Source: Modestobacter roseus (GTDB taxonomy: Bacteria; Actinomycetota; Actinomycetes; Mycobacteriales; Geodermatophilaceae). From it: a stretch of 64,000 nucleotides of DNA. Numbering within the stretch: the first letter of the stretch is position 1; each line of letters starts with the position of its first letter. Made by a program: the position numbers and the translations under genes. The notes under the pieces are model-generated. The model was not told where the DNA came from and searched no databases. It worked only from the letters and a program-made list of their open reading frames with translations. The stretch spans positions 1,488,001 to 1,552,000 of the forward strand of contig NZ_VLKF01000001.1 of NCBI RefSeq assembly GCF_007994135.1, read 5' to 3'. Below, piece by piece: positions 51,862-59,782 of this stretch.

Positions 51862-54506
51862 ACCTCGACGGGGCCGACGTCGCCGGCGCGCCCGCGCCCG
51901 GTCAGTGCCTGCGCACCTGGATCCGCCAGTGCGGGGGCACCGCGGTGAAGAAGGGGTGCGACACCGGCGACTGCGGCGCGTGCACGGTGCTGCTGGACGG
52001 GTCGCCGGTGCACTCCTGCGTCACCCCCGCCGTCCGCGCGTCCGGCCGGTCGGTGACCACCGCCGCCGGGCTGGGCACCCCGGAGCAGCCGTCGCCGGTG
52101 CAGCGCCGGTTCGCCGAGGCGGCCGGCTTCCAGTGCGGCTTCTGCACCCCGGGGTGGGTGGTGACCGCGACGGCGCTGGCCGGGCCGGACGGCACCGTCG
52201 AGGTCGCCGAGCCGGAGCGGGCCTTCAAGGGCAACCTGTGCCGCTGCACCGGCTACCGGTCCATCCGCGACGCGCTCGCCGGCCGGTGCAACGTGACCAC
52301 CACGGGCTGCGGCGCGGTCGGCTCGTCGCTCGCCGCCCCCGCCGGACGGCGGGTGGTCACCGGCCGCGAGCCGTACACCCTCGACCTGCCCGACGCCGGG
52401 GTGCTGCACGTGCGGCTGGTGCGCGCCGACCAGGCGCACGCCCGCGTCGTCGCCGTCGACACCTCGCGCGCGGCCGCGCTGCCCGGCGTCGAGCTGGTGC
52501 TCACCGCCGCCGACGCCCCCGACGTGCTCTACTCCACCGGGCGGCACGAGAACCGGCTCGACGACCCCGACGACACCCGGCTGTTCGACGACGTGGTGCG
52601 GTTCCGCGGGCAGCGGGTGGCCGCGGTGGTGGCGGTCTCCGCCGCCCTCGCCGAGCGGGCGGCCACGCTGGTCGCGGTCGAGTACGCGCCGCTGCCGGCG
52701 GTGTTCGACCCGGAGGCGGCCCGGGCACCGGGCGCACCGCTGCTGCACGGGGACAAGGACGCCGTCGCCTCCCGGATCGCCGAGCCCGGGCGCAACGTCG
52801 TCGCCGCCTCCCACGGCGAGGTCGGCGACGTGCCGGCGGCGCTCGCGTCGGCGGCGCACACCGTCCGGGGCACCTGGACCAGCGCGCGGGTCACCCACGC
52901 CGCGCTGGAGACCCACGGCGCCCGGGCCTGGGTCGACGACGACGGCACCCTGGTGGTGCGCACCAGCACGCAGGTGCCCTTCCTCGTCCGCGACGAGCTG
53001 GCCCGGGTGCTCGGCCGCGACCCGGGCGGCGTCCGGGTGGTCGCGGCGCGGGTCGGCGGCGGGTTCGGCGGCAAGCAGGAGCTGCTGGTCGAGGACGTGG
53101 TCGCGCTGGCGGCGCTGCGGCTGGCCGAGCGCGGCGACCGGCGGCCGGTGCAGCTGGAGCTGACCCGGGAGGAGCAGTTCACCGCCGTGCCGATGCGCCA
53201 CCCCATGCGGGTCACCGTGGCCGCCGGCGCCGATGCCGACGGCCGGCTCACCGCGCTGCACGTCGACGTGCTCAGCGACACCGGCGCCTACGGCAACCAC
53301 GGCCCCGGCGTCATGTACCACGGCGTGCACGAGTCGGTGGCGGTCTACCGGTGCCCGAACAAGCGGGTGGACGCCGAGGCCGTCTACACCAACAACCCGC
53401 CCAGCGGCGCGTTCCGCGGCTACGGCCTGGGCCAGGTGGTGTTCGCCATCGAGTCCGCGCTGGACGAGCTGGCCCGCGAGGTGGGCATCTCCCCCTTCGA
53501 CCTGCGCCGGCGCAACGTCGTCGTCCCCGGCGACCCGTTCGTGGTCGACGGCTACCCGAACACCGACCTGGCCTTCGGCAGCTACGGGCTGGACCAGTGC
53601 CTGGACCTGGCCGAGCGGGCGCTCGCCGAACGGGCGACCCCGGCGCCGAACGGTGCGGGCTGGGCGGTCGGCGCGGGGATGGCGCTGGCGATGATCGCCA
53701 CCATCCCGCCGCGCGGGCACCACTCGCACGCCCGGGTCGTGCTCGACCCGGGCGGCACCGCCACCGTCGAGGTGGGGACGGCGGAGTTCGGCAACGGCAC
53801 GGCGACGGTGCACACCCAGCTGGTCGCCGACGTCCTCGGCGTCTCCCCCGACCGGGTCCGGCTGGTCACCTCCGACACGGCGACCTCCGGCTACGACTCC
53901 GGCGCCTTCGGGTCGACCGGGTCGGTGGTCGCCGGCCAGGCGGTGCAGCACGCCGCGGAGGAGGTGCGCCGGCAGCTGGACGCCCTCGGCGGGCCGGCCG
54001 CGCTCACCCGGCTGGACGACCCGTTGATCGGCACCGGCCAGAACACCGGCACCGGCCGGTCGGTGGCGTTCAACGTGCACGCCGTCCGGGTCGCGGTGCA
54101 CCCCGCCAGCGGCGAGGTGCGGCTGCTCGACTCCGTGCAGGCCGTGGACGCCGGGGTGGTGCTCAACCCCGAGCAGCTGCGCGGGCAGGTCGAGGGCGGG
54201 GTCGCCCAGGCGATCGGCTCGGCGCTGCAGGAGGAGCTGGTGATCACCGACGGTGAGGTGCTCACCCGCGGCTTCCGCGACTACCGCACCCCGCAGCTGG
54301 GCGACGTGCCGCCCACCCGGGTGCTGTTCGCCGACACGTACGACGCGCTGGGCCCGCGCGGCGCCAAGTCGATGAGCGAGGCCCCCTACAACCCGGTGGC
54401 CCCGGCCATCGCCAATGCCGTCCGGGACGCCCTCGGCGTCCGGCCGCACGACCTGCCGATGAGCCGCGACCGGGTGTGGCGGCTGACCTCAGGAGGACAC
54501 CGATGA
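51858..54506 (+). CDS. Xanthine dehydrogenase, fused [2Fe-2S]-molybdenum subunit
   Basis: 882 residues. Residues 1-155 carry both [2Fe-2S] sets: KKGCDTGDCGACTVLLDG with a fourth Cys in VHSC, and FQCGFCTPGW with LCRCTGYRS. Residues about 165-880 form the molybdopterin module: GGRHENRLDD region, ARVGGGFGGKQELLVEDVVA, NPPSGAFRGYGLGQVV, and the catalytic-Glu region KSMSEAPYNPVAPAIANAV. Most bacteria use separate XdhA/B/C-type chains; here iron-sulfur and Mo parts are one protein with FAD separate. Expected reaction: hypoxanthine/xanthine to urate, which fits the operon. GTG overlaps the FAD-subunit TGA. Confidence 0.9.
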   Translation: MNLDGADVAGAPAPGQCLRTWIRQCGGTAVKKGCDTGDCGACTVLLDGSPVHSCVTPAVRASGRSVTTAAGLGTPEQPSPVQRRFAEAAGFQCGFCTPGWVVTATALAGPDGTVEVAEPERAFKGNLCRCTGYRSIRDALAGRCNVTTTGCGAVGSSLAAPAGRRVVTGREPYTLDLPDAGVLHVRLVRADQAHARVVAVDTSRAAALPGVELVLTAADAPDVLYSTGRHENRLDDPDDTRLFDDVVRFRGQRVAAVVAVSAALAERAATLVAVEYAPLPAVFDPEAARAPGAPLLHGDKDAVASRIAEPGRNVVAASHGEVGDVPAALASAAHTVRGTWTSARVTHAALETHGARAWVDDDGTLVVRTSTQVPFLVRDELARVLGRDPGGVRVVAARVGGGFGGKQELLVEDVVALAALRLAERGDRRPVQLELTREEQFTAVPMRHPMRVTVAAGADADGRLTALHVDVLSDTGAYGNHGPGVMYHGVHESVAVYRCPNKRVDAEAVYTNNPPSGAFRGYGLGQVVFAIESALDELAREVGISPFDLRRRNVVVPGDPFVVDGYPNTDLAFGSYGLDQCLDLAERALAERATPAPNGAGWAVGAGMALAMIATIPPRGHHSHARVVLDPGGTATVEVGTAEFGNGTATVHTQLVADVLGVSPDRVRLVTSDTATSGYDSGAFGSTGSVVAGQAVQHAAEEVRRQLDALGGPAALTRLDDPLIGTGQNTGTGRSVAFNVHAVRVAVHPASGEVRLLDSVQAVDAGVVLNPEQLRGQVEGGVAQAIGSALQEELVITDGEVLTRGFRDYRTPQLGDVPPTRVLFADTYDALGPRGAKSMSEAPYNPVAPAIANAVRDALGVRPHDLPMSRDRVWRLTSGGHR

Positions 54507-55552
54507 CCGCCTTGACCGTGCCCACCGTCGACATCTCCGCCTACGTCGACCCCGGTGGCTCGGCCGCCCAGCGGCAGGCCGCGGCCCGGGCCTTCGACGA
54601 GGCGGCCCGCACCGTCGGCTTCGTCCAGGTCGTCGGCCACGGCGTCGATGCCGACGTCACCGACGCCTTCGCCGCCGCGCTCGACGAGTTCTTCGCCCTG
54701 CCGGCCGAGGTGAAGGGCGGCTACCGGACGCCGCCGGAGGTCAACCGCGGCTACACCGCCCCGAAGACCGAGTCGCTGAGCCTGAGCCTCGGGCTCGCGC
54801 CGGCCAACCGGATGCACGACTTCTTCGAGGCGTTCAACGTCGGCGCCGCCGTCTCCGACCACCCCGGGCTCGACCTGCCCGTGGCCGACTACCCGGAGAA
54901 CGTGTGGCCGGCCGAGGCCCCCGGCTTCCGGCCGGCCGTGTCCGCCTGGTTCGCCGAGGCCGGCCGGGTGGCGCGCACGCTCACCACGCTGTTCGCCGAC
55001 GCCCTCGACCTGCCGCCCGGCTTCTTCGACCGGTACACCGGCCACAGCCTGGACGTGCTGCGGATGAACAACTACGCGCTGCCGCCCGGTGAGGTCACCC
55101 TCGACGGCGACCTCACCGGCATGGGCGAGCACACCGACTACGGCATCGTCACCGTGCTCTGGGCCGATCAGGTGCGCGGCCTGCAGGTGCTCGGCCGCGA
55201 CGGGCACTGGCACGACGTCTCCCCCGCCGACGGCGCGCTGCTGGTCAACCTCGGCGACCTGATGGCCCGCTGGACCAACGAGCGCTGGCTGTCCACGCTG
55301 CACCGGGTCAAGCCGCCCGTCGTCGACGGCCGGATCGAGCGCCGCCGCTCGGCGGCGTACTTCCACGACGGCGACGTCGACGCGGTCATCGAGACGCTGC
55401 CGACCTGCCGGGACGCCGACGGCGGCACGCCCTTCCCGCCGATCACCGTCGGCGAGCACATCCGGGCCAAGCTGGCCGGCTCCCGCGCGGGCGTGGCCAA
55501 CCCCGGCGCGGCGCGCGAGGCCGGCCGGGTGCTCGCCGCCCGGCAGCCCTGA
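54503..55552 (+). CDS. Isopenicillin-N-synthase-like 2-oxoglutarate dioxygenase
   Basis: 349 residues, Fe(II)/2OG dioxygenase of the IPNS family. N-terminal DIOX_N: VPTVDISAYVDPGG and FVQVVGHGVD; iron ligands His and Asp in GMGEHTDYGIV and distal His in LSTLHRVKPPV; 2OG-binding Arg-x-Ser in RRRSAAYFHDGD. AGGAGG precedes the ATG, which overlaps the XDH TGA, so it is the last gene of the urate operon. Relatives act on plant hormones, antibiotics or bases; its place suggests oxidation of a purine or N-methylated purine, but this is inference. Confidence 0.85.
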   Translation: MTALTVPTVDISAYVDPGGSAAQRQAAARAFDEAARTVGFVQVVGHGVDADVTDAFAAALDEFFALPAEVKGGYRTPPEVNRGYTAPKTESLSLSLGLAPANRMHDFFEAFNVGAAVSDHPGLDLPVADYPENVWPAEAPGFRPAVSAWFAEAGRVARTLTTLFADALDLPPGFFDRYTGHSLDVLRMNNYALPPGEVTLDGDLTGMGEHTDYGIVTVLWADQVRGLQVLGRDGHWHDVSPADGALLVNLGDLMARWTNERWLSTLHRVKPPVVDGRIERRRSAAYFHDGDVDAVIETLPTCRDADGGTPFPPITVGEHIRAKLAGSRAGVANPGAAREAGRVLAARQP

Positions 55553-55579
55553 CCCGGCCCCTGACCCGGCCCCTGACCC
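55547..55579. repeat. 12-nt tandem repeat across a stop codon
   Basis: CCCTGACCCGGC occurs at 55547-55558 and 55559-55570, with a third partial copy CCCTGACCC. The first copy contains the TGA of the dioxygenase gene, so further in-frame TGA codons follow. The rest of the gap to 55665 holds only the next gene's ribosome binding site. Confidence 0.85.
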
Positions 55580-55665
55580 CCAGCCGTAACGCGGGCGTCC
55601 CCGCAGCGAGACGACCCGCGACCAGGCTGGGTACGACCCACCGCAGCGTCCCGAGGAGCCCCACC

Positions 55666-57060
55666 GTGACCGTCACCGACCTGACCCCGGACACGCCCGC
55701 CGCGGTGTTCGCCGGCCTGCTGGGCGCCGACCGGGTCGTGCCCGGCGGCGCCGAGGCCAGCGCCTACCTGCGGGACTTCTCCTGGTACTCCCCCGTGCTG
55801 GAGAACGCGCTGGCCGACACCACCGTCGACGCGGTGCTGCGGCCGGCCACCGTCGAGGAGCTGCGCGCCTGCGTGGCCACCGCCGCCCGGCTGGGCGTGC
55901 CGGTCACCCTGCGCGGCGCGGGCACCGGCAACTACGGGCAGTCGCTGCCGCTGCAGAGCGGTGTGGTCATCGACGTCCGCGGCATCGCCGGGGTGCTGGA
56001 CGTCCAGCCCGGCCGGATCTCGGTGCTGCCCGGCACCGTGGTGAAGGACGCCGAGGACGCCGCGCTGGCCGGTGGCCAGGAGCTCGCCGTCATGCCCAGC
56101 ACCTACCGGATCTCCACCGCGTCGGGCTTCATCTCCGGCGGGTCGGGCGGTATCGGAGCGGCGGCGAACGGCGACCTGTGGGACGACAACATCCTGGCCG
56201 TCGAGCTGCTCACCGTGGAGGAGGAGCCGCGGACCGTACGGCTGGAGGGCGACAACGTGCGCCCGGTGCTGCACACCTACGGCACCATCGGCGTGCTCAC
56301 CCGGATCGAGATGCGGCTGGTGCCGGCGCACGAGTACACGCCGCTGATCGTCGCCTTCCGCGACTTCCCGGCCCTCACCGCCTTCGCCTTCGACCTGGTC
56401 GCCGGGGACCTGCACGTCCGGCTCTGCTCGGTGCACGAGGCCACCGGCGCGGCCATGCTCACCCCGATCGCCGGCCTGTACTCACCGGGTGAGGACGTCG
56501 CGCTGCTCTGGGTGGACAGCGGGGACGTCGCGGCGCTGCGGGAACGCGTCACCGCGGCCGGCGGGCGCACGATCGACTGGTCGGCGAAGCCGCACATCAG
56601 CCAGTTCCCGTTCAGCCACACCATCCTGTGGGCCCGCAAGGCCGAGCCGACGTCGTCCTGGCTGCAGTGCGAGTACGCCAGCGACCGCGGCGAGTTCCTG
56701 GCCCAGGTCGCCGCGCTGCGAGACCGCTACCCCGGGGTGTTCCTGCAGCACGTGGAGTTCGCGACGTCGGCGGGCCGGACCCGGCCGCTGGGCATCACCC
56801 CGCTGGTCGGGCTGCCCGACCACGAGGAGTCCCTGGAGGAGCTGATCGCGTTCTGCCGGGAGCTGGGGCTGATCGTGATGAACCCGCACAGCTACGTGGT
56901 CGAGGAGGGCGGGTTCGTCGGGGACACCGCCCAGGTGGTCGAGCTGAAGACCACCTGCGACCCGCACGGGCTGCTCAACCCCGGCAAGCTCGGCGACAGC
57001 TTCTTCACCGCCCGCGGGCTCACCCCGCCCAGCGCCCGGGCCGCCACCGCCCGCCGCTGA
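55666..57060 (+). CDS. FAD-linked oxidase (PCMH/GlcD type)
   Basis: 464 residues. FAD-binding domain 1-210: VTLRGAGTGNYGQSLPLQSG (pyrophosphate loop), DVRGIAGVLDV, STASGFISGGSGGIGAAANG. The C-terminal domain resembles GlcD/D-lactate dehydrogenase-type oxidases (LKTTCDPHGLLNPGKLGDS). No His-Cys bicovalent site is apparent. GTG follows GAGGAG, and the promoter region lacks the GNAAC motif seen for its neighbours. Possible substrates are hydroxy acids or glyoxylate-level products of ureide breakdown (inference). Confidence 0.83.
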   Translation: MTVTDLTPDTPAAVFAGLLGADRVVPGGAEASAYLRDFSWYSPVLENALADTTVDAVLRPATVEELRACVATAARLGVPVTLRGAGTGNYGQSLPLQSGVVIDVRGIAGVLDVQPGRISVLPGTVVKDAEDAALAGGQELAVMPSTYRISTASGFISGGSGGIGAAANGDLWDDNILAVELLTVEEEPRTVRLEGDNVRPVLHTYGTIGVLTRIEMRLVPAHEYTPLIVAFRDFPALTAFAFDLVAGDLHVRLCSVHEATGAAMLTPIAGLYSPGEDVALLWVDSGDVAALRERVTAAGGRTIDWSAKPHISQFPFSHTILWARKAEPTSSWLQCEYASDRGEFLAQVAALRDRYPGVFLQHVEFATSAGRTRPLGITPLVGLPDHEESLEELIAFCRELGLIVMNPHSYVVEEGGFVGDTAQVVELKTTCDPHGLLNPGKLGDSFFTARGLTPPSARAATARR

Positions 57061-57092
57061 CGCACGCTGCTGGCCCGGGTCAACCCGGGCCG

Positions 57093-57132
57093 GGGAGGGT
57101 TGAGCCGCGTGCGCCCGCGGCTCAACCTTCCC
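57093..57132. terminator. 17-bp hairpin sharing a core with 44539-44594
   Basis: Arms 57093-57109 and 57116-57132 pair with one G-T pair and a 6-nt loop; core GAGCCGCG...CGCGGCTC equals the hairpin at 44.5 kb. It is flanked by small palindromes GCCCGGGTCAACCCGGGC (57073-57090) and GCGGGTCAACCCGC (57137-57150). Confidence 0.75.
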
Positions 57133-57156
57133 GCATGCGGGTCAACCCGCCTCCGG

Positions 57157-57939
57157 TCAGCCCCGGGGCAGCGCCGGGTCGAAGCGGGCCACCTCGGCCA
57201 GCGCCTCCCCCAGGTAGGCCACCATGCCGGCGACCCGCTGCTCGCCGGCCTCGGCGGTCGCGGTGCTGGCGTCACCGATCACCCCGGCCGGCCCGAACTC
57301 GTCCGACGTCCAGCCGAAGGAGACCGAGCCGCCGAACCGCACGTGCCGGTACTCCGCCAGGTGCTCGGGCACCCATCGCCGGGCCTGGGACATGTCGACC
57401 AGGTCCGGGCGCAGGTGCAGCATCACCGAGGTCTCGTCGTGCCCGCCGTGCACGCCCATCCCGAGCTCCCCGGCCGGGCTCTGCCCGCCCTGGTCGGCCG
57501 GCAGCCGCGGGTGCAGCGTGAAGGTGCGCAGCCCGGTCTCCAGCCGGACGTCGCGCGCCACCACCTGCAGCAGCGCCGAGTTGCCGCCGTGCCCGTTGAG
57601 GAACGCGAGCCGCCGGGCCGGCGTGCGGGCCAAGCTGCGCCCCAGGTCGTGCAGCACCGCGGTCAGGGTGGCCGCCGACAGCCAGAAGGTGCCGGCCGAC
57701 CAGGCGTGCTCGTTGGACTTGGTGTAGGCCAGCGGCGGGAGCAGCCACAGGTCCAGCGCGTCGCCGAACTCCGCGACGGCCCGCTCGGCCAGCGCCTGGG
57801 CGGTGATCAGGTCGGTGGCCACGGGCAGGTGCGGGCCGTGCTGCTCGATCGCGCCGACGGGCAGCACCAGCACGCTGTCCGGGCCGAGGCGGTCGTGCAG
57901 GGCGGGGGCGGAGAGCTCGGTGAGCAGTCGGACGGTCAC
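57157..57939 (-). CDS. Creatininase-family amidohydrolase
   Basis: 260 residues. Metal-site motifs of the creatininase family: VLPVGAIEQHGPHLPVATD (Glu, His, Asp), FLNGHGGNSALLQVV (His) and GVHGGHDETSVML (Glu). Members hydrolyse creatinine or open-ring amides in cofactor biosynthesis; here the setting suggests a cyclic or open ureide. GTG at 57939 is 6 nt from a -10 box TACCGT and is probably leaderless (promoter P4). Divergent from the oxoguanine-deaminase-like gene. Confidence 0.87.
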   Translation of the reverse strand: MTVRLLTELSAPALHDRLGPDSVLVLPVGAIEQHGPHLPVATDLITAQALAERAVAEFGDALDLWLLPPLAYTKSNEHAWSAGTFWLSAATLTAVLHDLGRSLARTPARRLAFLNGHGGNSALLQVVARDVRLETGLRTFTLHPRLPADQGGQSPAGELGMGVHGGHDETSVMLHLRPDLVDMSQARRWVPEHLAEYRHVRFGGSVSFGWTSDEFGPAGVIGDASTATAEAGEQRVAGMVAYLGEALAEVARFDPALPRG

Positions 57940-57945
57940 GGCCGC

Positions 57946-57977
57946 ACGGTAGGCAGGCCGCGTTGCACCGGTGTGTC
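57946..57977 (-). promoter_or_regulatory. Purine-island promoter P4
   Basis: On the minus strand: GACAC (57977-57973, one mismatch to GNAAC), 6 nt, GCAAC (57966-57962), 10 nt, -10 TACCGT (57951-57946), 6 nt, GTG at 57939. Confidence 0.65.
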
Positions 57978-57992
57978 GGCGCGGCGACAGCT

Positions 57993-58024
57993 GGAACCTG
58001 TTCGGAACACCGGCCTGCCAGGGT
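57993..58024 (+). promoter_or_regulatory. Purine-island promoter P3
   Basis: GGAAC (57993-57997), 6 nt, GGAAC (58004-58008), 10 nt, -10 CAGGGT (58019-58024), 6 nt, GTG at 58031. CGGCCTGCC upstream of this -10 (58011-58019) is mirrored as GGCAGGCCG (57952-57960) in P4, forming a 9-bp inverted repeat. Confidence 0.7.
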
Positions 58025-58030
58025 CTGCCC

Positions 58031-59338
58031 GTGCTGAACGTGACTGGTGCGCAGACCGTCTGGACCGGCACCGGCGAGGAGCTCGCCGGAGCGGACGTGC
58101 AGTGCGGGGACGACGGGCGCATCCGTTCGTTCGACCGGACCGAGGGGGTCGAGACCCTCGACGCCGCGGGCTGCGTGGTCACCCCCGGGCTGGTGAACGC
58201 CCACCACCACCTGCTGCAGACCGCCTTCCGCACCCTGCCCGGCACCCGCGGCGTCCCGATGGCGCAGTGGCTGCCGACCATGGCCGCCGCCTACACCGCG
58301 GTCGGCGTCGACGACGAACTCGCGCACGCAGCGGCGTCGGCCGGGCTGGCCGAGGCGCTGCTGTGCGGGGTCACCACGGTCGCCGACCACCACCTCACCT
58401 GGCCTCCGCTGACGGACGGGGGCGTGGCGATCGCGTCCGCCACCGCCACCGCCGCCCGCGAGCTGGGCGCCCGGCTGGTGTTCGTCCGCGGCAGTGCCCG
58501 GGACGACGCGGAGACCGCCGCCGCCTCCGCCGCGGCCATCGCCGCGGCGCTGGTGCCGCACGGCGGGGTCACCGACGACGGGGTGGTGCAGGTCGCCGTC
58601 GGCCCGGCCGGGGTGCACAGCGACTCACCCGACACGTTCCGGCTGATGGCCGAGGTGGCCGCCGCGCACGGGTTGCGCCGCCGCACCCAGGCCAACGAGC
58701 AGGTCGACGTGGTCATCGCGGCCGAGCGCCACGGCCGCCGCCCGCTGCAGCTGCTGGCGGAGTGGGGCTGGCTCGCCCCCGACGTCACCCTCGCCCACCT
58801 CTGCGACCTCACGCCCGCCGACCTGGCGCTGGTGGTCGAGTCGGGGGTCACCGCGACGCACGCACCGGGCTGCGACCTGCCGATGGGCTGGGGCGTGGCG
58901 CCGATGGCGGCGCTGGCCGACGCCGGGGTGACCGTCGGGCTGGGCACCAGTGGCGGCGGCTCCAACGACGCCGGGCACCTGCTCGCCGACGCCCGCCTCG
59001 CGCTGCAGGTCGCGCCGCTGGCCGGCCGCCCGGTCAGCGCCCGGGAGGTGCTCGGCTGGGCCACCCGCGGCTCGGCCGACGGGCTGGGCCGGTTCGACCT
59101 GGGCCGGCTCGCCGTCGGCGCCCGGGCCGACCTGGTCTGCTGGGACGTCACCGGGGTCGCCGACGCCGGGGTGGCCGACCCGGTGGCCGGGCTGCTGTGG
59201 GCCTCCCCCGGCCGGCGACCACGCCACGTCGTCGTCGGTGGCCGGGTGGTGGTCCGCGACGGGGTGCTGCAGACCCGTCCGGAGGCCGACGTCGTCGGCC
59301 GGCTGCAGGCGCTGCTCGCCGCCCGGGGCACCCGGTGA
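58031..59338 (+). CDS. 8-Oxoguanine-deaminase-like amidohydrolase, altered metal site
   Basis: 435 residues. Overall similarity to 8-oxoguanine/guanine deaminases: VVTPGLVNAHHHLLQTAFRT with His58 and His60, CGVTTVADHHLTWP, and RRPLQLLAEWGWLAPDVTLA with a further His (LAHLCDL). However, the usual THLAET is TQANEQ (Gln220 instead of metal His) and the usual LGVDGSASND is LGTSGGGSND (Ser307 in place of the catalytic Asp). Activity may therefore be changed or lost. The GTG at 58031 is 6 nt behind a -10 box (P3). The VOC gene follows with a GTGA overlap. Confidence 0.82.
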   Translation: MLNVTGAQTVWTGTGEELAGADVQCGDDGRIRSFDRTEGVETLDAAGCVVTPGLVNAHHHLLQTAFRTLPGTRGVPMAQWLPTMAAAYTAVGVDDELAHAAASAGLAEALLCGVTTVADHHLTWPPLTDGGVAIASATATAARELGARLVFVRGSARDDAETAAASAAAIAAALVPHGGVTDDGVVQVAVGPAGVHSDSPDTFRLMAEVAAAHGLRRRTQANEQVDVVIAAERHGRRPLQLLAEWGWLAPDVTLAHLCDLTPADLALVVESGVTATHAPGCDLPMGWGVAPMAALADAGVTVGLGTSGGGSNDAGHLLADARLALQVAPLAGRPVSAREVLGWATRGSADGLGRFDLGRLAVGARADLVCWDVTGVADAGVADPVAGLLWASPGRRPRHVVVGGRVVVRDGVLQTRPEADVVGRLQALLAARGTR

Positions 59339-59742
59339 CCGGCCCGCTGGCCGGCGCGGTGCTGGACCACGTGGGCACCGAGGAGACCGACATCGACGGC
59401 CGGGTGGGCTTCCTCGTCGAGGTGCTGGGCTTCCGGGTGCTGCGCTGGGGCACGCACGTGGTCACCGGGATGCGCATCGCGATGCTGGCCGACCCGGCCG
59501 GCACGAAGCTGGAGCTGATGGAGGTGGCCGAGCGGACCGGCGAGCTGGAGCACGTGGCCTACCGGGTCGCCGACGTCGACGCCGCGCACGCCCTGCTGCT
59601 GGCCGCCGGGTGCACCGAGGAGCGGGCGCCGTTCGACATCCCGCCCGCCGCGGCCCGCTCGTCGCTGGTGCGCGAGGCCGCCGGGCACCGCCTGCAGCTC
59701 ATCGCCTACCGGCCCGGCTCACCGGACCTGGTGGTGACCTGA
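59335..59742 (+). CDS. VOC/glyoxalase-fold protein
   Basis: 135 residues, two beta-alpha-beta-beta-beta units. First: LDHVGTEETDIDGRVGFLVE and LGFRVLRWGTHVVTGMRIAM, ending KLELMEV (Glu ligand position); second: LEHVAYRVADVDAAHALLLA, ending HRLQLIAYRP. His in LDHVG and HVAYR are likely metal ligands. Resembles methylmalonyl-CoA epimerase/glyoxalase-type proteins. Coupled to the deaminase-like gene. Role unknown; ring-opening or isomerisation of a ureide intermediate is possible. Confidence 0.8.
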   Translation: MTGPLAGAVLDHVGTEETDIDGRVGFLVEVLGFRVLRWGTHVVTGMRIAMLADPAGTKLELMEVAERTGELEHVAYRVADVDAAHALLLAAGCTEERAPFDIPPAAARSSLVREAAGHRLQLIAYRPGSPDLVVT

Positions 59743-59744
59743 CC

Positions 59745-59776
59745 GCAACGGCCCGGCAACACGCGCCGGGGATCGT
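59745..59776 (+). promoter_or_regulatory. Purine-island promoter P5
   Basis: GCAAC (59745-59749), 6 nt, GCAAC (59756-59760), 10 nt, -10-like GATCGT (59771-59776), 6 nt, GTG at 59783. Confidence 0.65.
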
Positions 59777-59782
59777 CCCGGC

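Noticed and set aside
51015-54449. A minus-strand open frame of over 1,100 codons opposite the xanthine dehydrogenase genes
   Set aside because: Repetitive Gly/Arg/Val/His composition mirrors the codon pattern of the real genes on the plus strand.
57993-58024. GGAAC as the -35 box of an ECF sigma factor promoter
   Set aside because: The distance from the upstream GGAAC to the -10 hexamer is 21 nt, too long for ECF promoters, and the element is repeated and varies as GNAAC.
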